Assembly: GCA_000827495.1 (NCBI GenBank)
Contig: KN817581.1
Span: forward strand, 124,001 to 188,000
Origin: Hypholoma sublateritium FD-334 SS-4
Lineage: Eukaryota; Basidiomycota; Agaricomycetes; Agaricales; Strophariaceae
Reading direction: 5' to 3'
Length of the DNA stretch: 64,000 nt
Shown here: positions 57,518 through 64,000 of the stretch, piece by piece
How positions within the stretch are numbered: the stretch's first letter is position 1
How the letters are laid out: every line of letters begins with the position of its first letter
Program-made: the position numbers and the translations under genes
The notes under the pieces: model-generated
Databases searched by the model: none
Told to the model about the DNA's origin: nothing
What the model saw: only the letters and a program-made list of their open reading frames with translations

Positions 57518-58077
57518 TACTTGGTATTTAAATAGGAAAACCACCGTCCCGACCTTAGCTTCTTCATGCGTGCAATTGATATCGTTATGTCTGTTTAACT
57601 GACCATGCAATGATGCATGCCACAGTTGATTTGACGCTGGGCTATGAATCATGATAAAGGGTACAGACACACTGACTACATAGTTCTGTGTGGGCGGACA
57701 GGATCGTAGAATTGTCTTGTACCACGGCTAGAAACAAGGTTATGACCGTCTCTTGTTAGTCACAGTGGGATATATCTGTCTCGTGAGGCCCACGCAGTAT
57801 GTACCCAATTCGCGAGGAATAAATTCACTACGACCCATTGTCAGCAAAAAAAAAAAGGGGGGGTAACCCTCAGCCGACGAGCAATTTCTGGTTTTGTAAA
57901 TCGTTCTCAACTATTATTCAATGAGATTTGGACCATTTATCAATATATAATTCGAGTTCTATTGAAGACGGATGTTTTATGTAAAATCATGTCACAGAAA
58001 AGCCCTGATACAATTAGTACTCAAACAGCCCTACTCATGATCGACTAATACCAATAGCCCGAGACTACCGCTGGCCG
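57518..58077. other. Convergent spacer
   Basis: Contains adjacent A- and G-runs near 57847-57867. It should carry the 3' UTRs of the RAP1-like gene and the DUF6533 gene. No gene seen. Confidence 0.4.
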
Positions 58078-59578
58078 CTAGGTCTTCCCCTTTTTTTGGA
58101 GAGAAATTGATACACCGTATGAACGAGACGTTGATTGATCATCCCGTTGGTCGTCAGCTGCCAACAGTCCGCGTAAATTGAGCAGTAATCTGAGGGGAGA
58201 GTCATTCGCGTGTTGTTGAAACCAACAGAAACTACACACCTGGAGCATATGGTCGACTGGAGGCTTTTCAGCAGTCCCACTGCCAAGTATGAGGCAAAGG
58301 GATCCACGATCCAAATGTACCACTTGGGGGTGGTCCCGATCCAGCTTTACGTTAGCGAAAATTCAAGCACGATATTACAATATTCACGTACAAGTTTCCA
58401 GGAGAAGGAACGGCACCCAAAAAGCCACCAAAAGCGGTTGGCACACCGGACTAGTACAGCCAGACAAACAGCCAGCTAATCCAAGAGTACTCGCCGGAAC
58501 AACTTCAAGGGACGAAATCAGGCGTATGTCAGATGGGGACTTGACGAGAAGGTTAGAATAAGGAGGCGACGAACAAGTTTCCAATTGAAATACAACTAAG
58601 AAGCAAACCAACATATTGACGATTGACGCCTGTATAGATTATATGTAAGCGCCTAACTCAACCAGGCATCGCGAGGAAATAATACATACGATAGCCAGAG
58701 ACGACAGGGAAAGAAGAACGGCACGACTTTGATACAGAGCATAAGTCCTCATGATCAGAACGGCTGTGGCCCTAAATTTCTCAGACAGTCCACATAACTT
58801 AATAGACGGGCTCACATTCAATAATAGCAATGGACACCAAGTCCAAAATAGTTGAAGAAAGTTCGTAGTTCTTGCAACTAAGAGTGCCATTCACATAAGA
58901 AGATCTATTAAAGCTGAGGTAACTAAGGAAACATACAACTTCGAACAGTTGCGTGGAGAATCAACGATATGTCGAATGGTTAAAATTATGCAAAAGCTCA
59001 CCTCTAACGACGCCGATGGAACAAGTTGAGCTGTACTCCAAGCAAAACGGAAAAGGATCATCAGAGCGAATAATTTCTAGTCAGAATTTATATGGAAGCC
59101 AATATGGCCCTGTTTTAACGCACAATAAAGGTCGAACGCGAAGAGACAAGGTGGTATATAGCGGTTCTAAGAAAGAATGTAAGAAGCATCAGTAAAGGCC
59201 GAAAATTGGTCAAAATTCGCGTACGAGAAAGAAGATTGTTGTACCCAAAGTTTTATGAGCATTCCAAATATATTGCACCTTATATTTGTATAGGTAAGAT
59301 TAAGCACTTAGATATGATGTCAAGTGGGCTGCGTACCTCTTGATCGAAGGTGAGAATCATGTCGTACACCAGTAATGCGGCAGAGGCAACTGAATCATCG
59401 AAAGTGGTTAGCCAGAACTATTAGATACCTTGCATTCCTTAGGCCCACCGTTTGCGTACTATAGGAGAGTTGAATATAGACGAGACATTTTTGAATACAT
59501 TGCAAAGCGCACCTTTGTTGCGGATAGACTCGATAAGATTTTGGATATATCCGCGACCGGGAGACCTCCCTGTGCCAT
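58078..59578 (-). CDS. DUF6533-family multi-TM protein
   Basis: A member of a very large Agaricomycete family of about 300-aa seven-TM proteins of unknown function. The diagnostic N-terminal motif is clear across splice sites: IASAALLVYDMILTFDQE (59389-59337), VQYIWNAHKTLGTTIFFL (59278-59225) and NRYIPPCLFAFDLY (59166-59124). Later exons encode TAVLIMRTYALYQSRAVLL, GLAGCLSGCTSPVCQPLL and the typical end RLLLNLRGLLAADD before the stop at 58078. I could not fix every central junction (58640-59040) nor the first exon; the ATG at 59578 is provisional. It may be intact or mildly degraded. Confidence 0.6.
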
Positions 59579-60482
59579 GAATACAAAAGGGAAGAAATTT
59601 ATGTATAAGGCTGCGATACCTACTCTCTGATATGTCGTTTATATGGGGGCAAGTCAAGTCCCATATGTTGGGATCGCATGATGCCCATGTAACGCGATAC
59701 TTAACGCTAAATCAGAAGCACCGAACTCTTCTACCCCATCGGTATGTTTGCCGCTTTTTTGGCGACGTCGGGGGGAATGCGGCGTGTATTACTGGGTCTA
59801 CGCAGGCCGTGTTTAACAAGCCTCGGATTTACTTCCTCCACAGATTCCGGGTGAACTAGATAATCAGAACAATCAGCTGCCCCAGCATTGGAGATACTGC
59901 GCACCGCGATTTTTTGGGATCAGTATTGACCGGTACTTCCTGACATATCTGAGTTCTTGGGGAAGATATTGCACGAATCAACGATCCCCCAAGGCTGTGG
60001 CAGGGTGACCTGTGGTATGATACATGGCTTTAAATCAGCTATGCCCATGTTCTTGACGGAGGTTTTCTGTTTTGTTGGTACATACCGACCAGTATCCAGT
60101 GTTTTTACGTGATGCACGCGCCGCATTCTTGATGCACTTGAAGGGGTCGATAATGATTCTTCTTTTGTGTGTCGAACACTCTTAATGGGCCCACGCAGGG
60201 GCATTGTCATCAAAATCATGATCGCTCGCGCTAAAACAATATGTTATCCATAAGTTGCAACGCAGTTCGACCTTTCATTTCCAATGGCTCTCGGTGGGCT
60301 GTTAATCACTTTTATGGAATTGATTGATCATTGTAAAATTGTTTGAGAAACTACATCACCTCAATCCACTGGATATATATCAGACATTACAAGACCGAAG
60401 ATACAACATCAGAGCCGCCTAGCGAGATGCTTGAGATTCAATTCCTTGTATTACCACACCCTTCTAGATGATTTGACAATGA
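59579..60482. other. Spacer between DUF6533 gene and RAD7
   Basis: A minus-strand frame at 59920-60219 is open for about 99 codons but has no motif and is basic/polar. I regard it as chance or a relic. No gene is supported. Confidence 0.35.
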
Positions 60483-62597
60483 TTAGAACACGGTCAGCAC
60501 AGGTAGACGAAGACGAACCTTCCTGGGACATGCACTTGTCACTCGGTTACACCCCCACACCTTGAGCTCCTCGAGAGCCCTGCATCCGCCAGTCTGTGCA
60601 CCGCGCTTCTTCTCCCCTTCGAGCCACATTTTGACTACGAAATCATCTAACGCGCGGCAGAAGCCAACATCCAGCTTGCGCATTTCTACACCCAAACGGC
60701 CGATTATGTTTAGCGCATCAGCGCCAACGTCTTTCCAACCGTTGATATTGAGCTGCATCAGCTTGTGCCCCGAGTGCTTGAGAATGCCTTCGAGTGCGAG
60801 ATCTCCCAGAACGTCGTTACGCGACGCATCAAGGATGTTGAGCGGTCCGTTAGATGCCCACTCGTCGAAAAACGCACCGACGCCGGCGTCCGTGAGTTCG
60901 GGGAGGTAGGAGATCGTCAGCGCGGCGAGGTTGCCCGTGTGCGCTAGTAATCCATCCGTGAGGAACGCATCCGTCAGGGCACTGTGCTTGGAGACGTTGA
61001 GGTAGGAGAGCCCGGAGCCTATGGCGGCTAAGAGTGAGACTATCGCATCCTCGCTACAGGAATGACTTGGGTCCGAGATGTCCAGGTGCCGCAGGCCACC
61101 CAGCTCCTGGATTTGCTCGAGGAAAGCGTCGTCAATTTTTCCGATTTCTTTCAGGCGCAGGTCTTTGATTCCTGGGCAGTGTTCGACAAGGGTTGTAACA
61201 CATTCGATATCGAAACGGGGGCTCTGGGTGACAAGGAAGCCTTCGAGATTCGGGTGGGTCGTGAAAAACTTCTTCCACGCTGGAGGACGGATGAGAAACG
61301 GCCCCAGAAGCTCGATACGTTCGAGAACGTTGAGCGAGGTACTGAACACGTTGAATGCGGTGTCATCAAGGTGGCCACAAAAATCGAGGCGGAGGGAAGT
61401 AAGATTTCGATTGTGGTATGCAAGTGTTTCCAGCGCAGGCGAAGGGAGATCTAGGCATATCGTCAGGTCACGAGTGGGATATTTTTGCGAGAACCTACTT
61501 GTTGCATCAAATAGCGTCAAGGAATCGTTGGAGGTATTGTAAAATAGGTGTACATTATCTTGAGTCCTTCAAAGAGGTTAGGCAAGAAAACGAGGGCGGG
61601 TTCAGTACGTACAAGCCACGATTTTTGCTAAGCGCCTTCGAAATGGCCTCGACGTTCAGCACACCAATGTCCCCGAGGACTTCAATATCATTGATATGTT
61701 TTGTAATGAGCTATATATATGTATGTTAAGGCAAAAAATGAATAACCGGCTGATTTGAAAAGCAGTAAACTGACCTGGATACAAATATTTACAAGAGTAG
61801 GGAACCGTTTCTCCTCGAATTTGGTGATGTTCCTCTTTTCTACAGGTGCCTTACGTTTCTTGGGCACCGCCGGCTTCTTGAAAGGATCGACTCCGCCCGC
61901 CTTTGCGCATTGATGGCACAAAAACCCACTCCCTGAGCTTGACGCCATGGTATATTTCGTCTGAAAGACCAATCAGATGACATAAAATATCAGGGAAAGG
62001 AAGGCACGTACCACAGTGAATTGCTTCTCGCAAATCGCACACTTCTCGAAACTTCCGACGGGCGGCTTGGGGCCCGCACTTGTCGCCCACAAAGACTTGG
62101 ATGGCGCGGTATAAGCGTCTTCCTCCTCGTCCTCATCACCGCCGTCCTTCTTGCCCAGTTTCTTCTTCTCTTGCGCTTTCAGTTTCGCCTCCGCTGCCTT
62201 GGTTAGCTTTCGCTTCTTCGTGGGCGAGGCCGCCTCGTCGACCTGCATGGCATCCTCTGGGACTGCAGAGTTTTCAGGTTCGTCAAGTTCGTCAGACGCG
62301 TATCCCGAGGCCTTCTTCCACGTCAGCTGGTACAATAAGAGACTCTGCGCATGTGACGCACCCTTGTTGACCTCCTCCGCCTGTTTGTGTTGGCGGGTCT
62401 ACTAGGCCCTGCCTCAGGCTGCTGCTGCTGCTGCTCTTCCCTGGTTCTAGTCGCTGCACGGCGCGCTATCGTGGTGGCCGTGATCCCCGCGTCCTGCGTG
62501 TGTACAGTTAGATTCAAAGGAGGCTTGGAGCAGGGGCCATCCTTACCCGGAGAAACTCTGTCAGCGCTGATGACGGCCCTCGAACGTTGTTGCTCAT
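60483..62597 (-). CDS. rad7: DNA repair protein RAD7 (LRR protein)
   Basis: Component of the Rad7-Rad16 complex for global-genome nucleotide excision repair; in yeast it also joins an Elongin-Cul3 ubiquitin ligase. The start at 62597 gives MSNNVRGPSSALTEFLR, the conserved RAD7 N-terminus, then DAGITATTIARRA. A Lys/Glu-rich disordered part (SGYASDELDEPEN, KKRKLTKAAEAKLK) leads to a four-Cys putative zinc site (FEKCAICEKQF, FLCHQCAKAGG). About 10 LRRs follow: LTSLRLDFCGHLDD, LNVLERIELLG, GIKDLRLKEIGKIDD, GLRHLDISDP, LSYLNVSKHSALTD, LAALTISYLPELTD, LMQLNINGWKDVG, MRKLDVGFCRALDD. The stop is near 60483. The junction around 62340-62380 needs a 35-nt intron (gtgcgt...ccag) and is tentative. Confidence 0.85.
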
Positions 62598-63182
62598 TGG
62601 AACTGTTAAATGCGTCTAAAGGCTTTGTGGCTGGTAAGACCTTTGAAGTTTGAGCTGGAGGTCAACGATATGGAGAAAACCAAAGCTGAGTCACGTCGCC
62701 AACACGTCGCGCTAATTTACCAATTTGGTTGTGCTTGTCCCGACCGGGCCGCTGCCGAGAGTTCCTGGCAAGTTCTTGGAGACTCTCAAGAGACTCTTCA
62801 CTTTTTGTGAACGTATCCTCCTTCAAGCTTTCAAGCCCCAAAGTTCACTGTTGCAGAACTTATTTCGAGCCAGCGCCTGCCAGCACTCTTGCAGCTCTCC
62901 GGGTCCGCCGGATTGTTGTGGATTTGCGCAAATTATGATCCTCAAGCGTTAAAAAACATACATAAATTGTTGTCAATAGATTTGCAATACTAGATTGCGA
63001 CGTAGGAGCGGAGCACAGCCTTCACACTCGTTGCCCGGTGCATCCATCTCGTTAGTAAGTCCACGAATAATGGCCAAATTACAGTAATCTTACCTGGCCA
63101 TTGTATCCCAGATACTTCCAGTGAATTAGGCTGGTCCTACTCACCCTTGAACGTACATACCTTCAATACACCCACTGCTGCT
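62598..63182. other. Divergent promoter region
   Basis: Between RAD7 (-) and the small secreted protein (+). I see no clear core element; no ORF supported. Confidence 0.4.
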
Positions 63183-63718
63183 ATGCGTCCAGCATCACTC
63201 GCCTTCGTTGTTCTGGGGCTCCTCGCAGGAAGTCGTGTTTTCGCAAGCTCTGTACTGTCTTTTTGACTTGAACCGCACGCGTTTGTGATTTACTGGATCT
63301 TCGGCAGTTTCATGACGGGTACGATCTGGAGGCCCGCGACCCAAATATGTACGACCTCGACTCTCGCGACTTCCAGGATATATACCTTGACGACCGCGAA
63401 TTATCTTACGAGGGCGTCATGGACCGAGAGTGCGAAGACTCGGGGCTCTGGGAACGTGATGGTCTCTTCGACGACGAGCTCTCAGATTTTGTCGCTCGTG
63501 AGCTCTACGACAAATACGACCTATACGGTCGTGATTACGATGACCTCGAGGAACGGAAATTTGAGCCCGAGATCGCAGGGCGAGATGATGGCATTGAACA
63601 CGAAGTAAGGATACATCTACTGAATACAGCATATAACTTACCAAGATTATAGTTGGGGGCTAGGGAACCTCTCCGCTACCGAATCGGAATTGTAATTCCA
63701 AATGCCCATAATAACTGA
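63183..63718 (+). CDS. Small secreted acidic repeat protein, 143 aa
   Basis: Three exons (63183-63251, 63308-63604, 63653-63718). The first encodes a signal peptide (MRPASLAFVVLGLLAGSRVF). The mature protein is very acidic and built of irregular repeats in which Tyr/Leu-Asp-Leu is followed by an Arg-Asp or Arg-Glu pair: DLEARD, DLDSRD, YLDDREL, VMDREC, LWERDGL, FVARELYDKYDLYGRD, IAGRD. Only one or two Cys are present, so it is not a disulfide-stabilised effector. Similar Arg-Asp repeat proteins occur in mushroom genomes without known function. The last exon (LGAREPLRYRIGIV) is short and assigned by splice phase only. Confidence 0.65.
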
Positions 63719-64000
63719 GTGGTGCCACGTATCACGATGTTGCAGGTGTAGGACTAGTGTGTATTGTCTCTATAAGGTTGAAGAAGGATTTCAAATTCAT
63801 TTACAACATGTCCCCAAATTCCCAATAGATAAAATAAGCCCCGGGGTGTAAATGTGCATAAAACAGTCAAGGTGATGGAAAACATACATAGCAATCAAGA
63901 AACTTGACCACTGTTCACATTCGAGAGTGTAGTTGAGAGCAACATGAAGTCATCTAGGAGGGGTAGAGAAAGTGTGCGCCTGTGTCGCCTCGAATACCGA
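63719..64000. other. Window end, nothing identified
   Basis: 3' flank of the small secreted protein gene. No supported feature. Confidence 0.4.

Noticed and set aside
59920..60219. 99-codon minus-strand frame
   Set aside because: No motif, no credible start context, and no homology recognised.
1..64000. tRNA, rRNA, snRNA genes and CRISPR arrays
   Set aside because: I looked for tRNA B-box-like GTTCRANNC words with matching A boxes and for regular short direct repeats with unique spacers; none formed a convincing set. A covariance-model scan would be needed to exclude degenerate RNAs.

Overview
The window reads as nuclear DNA of a filamentous basidiomycete, most likely an Agaricomycete. The evidence is: many introns of about 50 nt with GT(A/G)NG donors and short terminal exons; F-box/leucine-rich-repeat-like families; fungal membrane-protein families (DUF6533 and a related 7TM type); and a probable AA14 oxidase, typical of wood- and litter-decay fungi. 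Gene order is not operonic; genes lie on both strands with short spacers. Exon models below were spliced by eye from frame continuity, donor/acceptor sites and protein motifs.

Layout. 1-6 kb: a tandem WSC-domain secreted protein (+) convergent with a probable AA14 lytic polysaccharide monooxygenase (-). 6.5-9.3 kb: a 904-aa protein (-) with a helical N-terminus, a CHORD-like Cys/His cluster and a beta-rich C-terminus. 10-12 kb: an F-box gene. 12-16.4 kb: no convincing gene. 16.5-18.7 kb: a 12-exon cytochrome P450 (-). 19-22.3 kb: a tandem pair of F-box paralogues (+). 22.5-23.9 kb: a 7TM protein (-). 24-30.5 kb: a gene-poor decay zone with a tandem 250-bp duplication, a Ca2+-ATPase fragment and a decayed copy of the F-box/kinase locus found intact at 43-50 kb. 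30.7-32.3 kb: the autophagy lipase ATG15 (-). 32.8-35.4 kb: a 17-exon P450 (-). 35.7-38.6 kb: a DNA transposon-like insertion with 12-bp inverted repeats. 39-41.6 kb: the mitochondrial RNA helicase SUV3 (-). 42-50 kb: an F-box pseudogene, an F-box gene, a two-TM protein and a helical-domain/kinase/WD40 protein. 50-53 kb: an MFS transporter (-). 53.7-57.5 kb: a RAP1-like telomere protein (+). 58-59.6 kb: a DUF6533 protein (-). 60.5-62.6 kb: RAD7 (-). 63.2-63.7 kb: a small secreted acidic protein (+).

Functionally this is a mixed housekeeping (SUV3, ATG15, RAP1-like, RAD7) and accessory region. Most interesting are two proteins that could belong to fungal regulated-cell-death or self/non-self systems: the 904-aa helical/zinc protein and the helical-domain/TKL kinase/WD40 fusion. 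The second sits beside an F-box gene, and the two loci were duplicated together and then collapsed into a chimeric pseudogene about 15 kb away. Splicing oddities (a 2-nt exon, 7-nt exons, GC-AG introns, introns of about 35 nt) recur and deserve RNA-seq confirmation.
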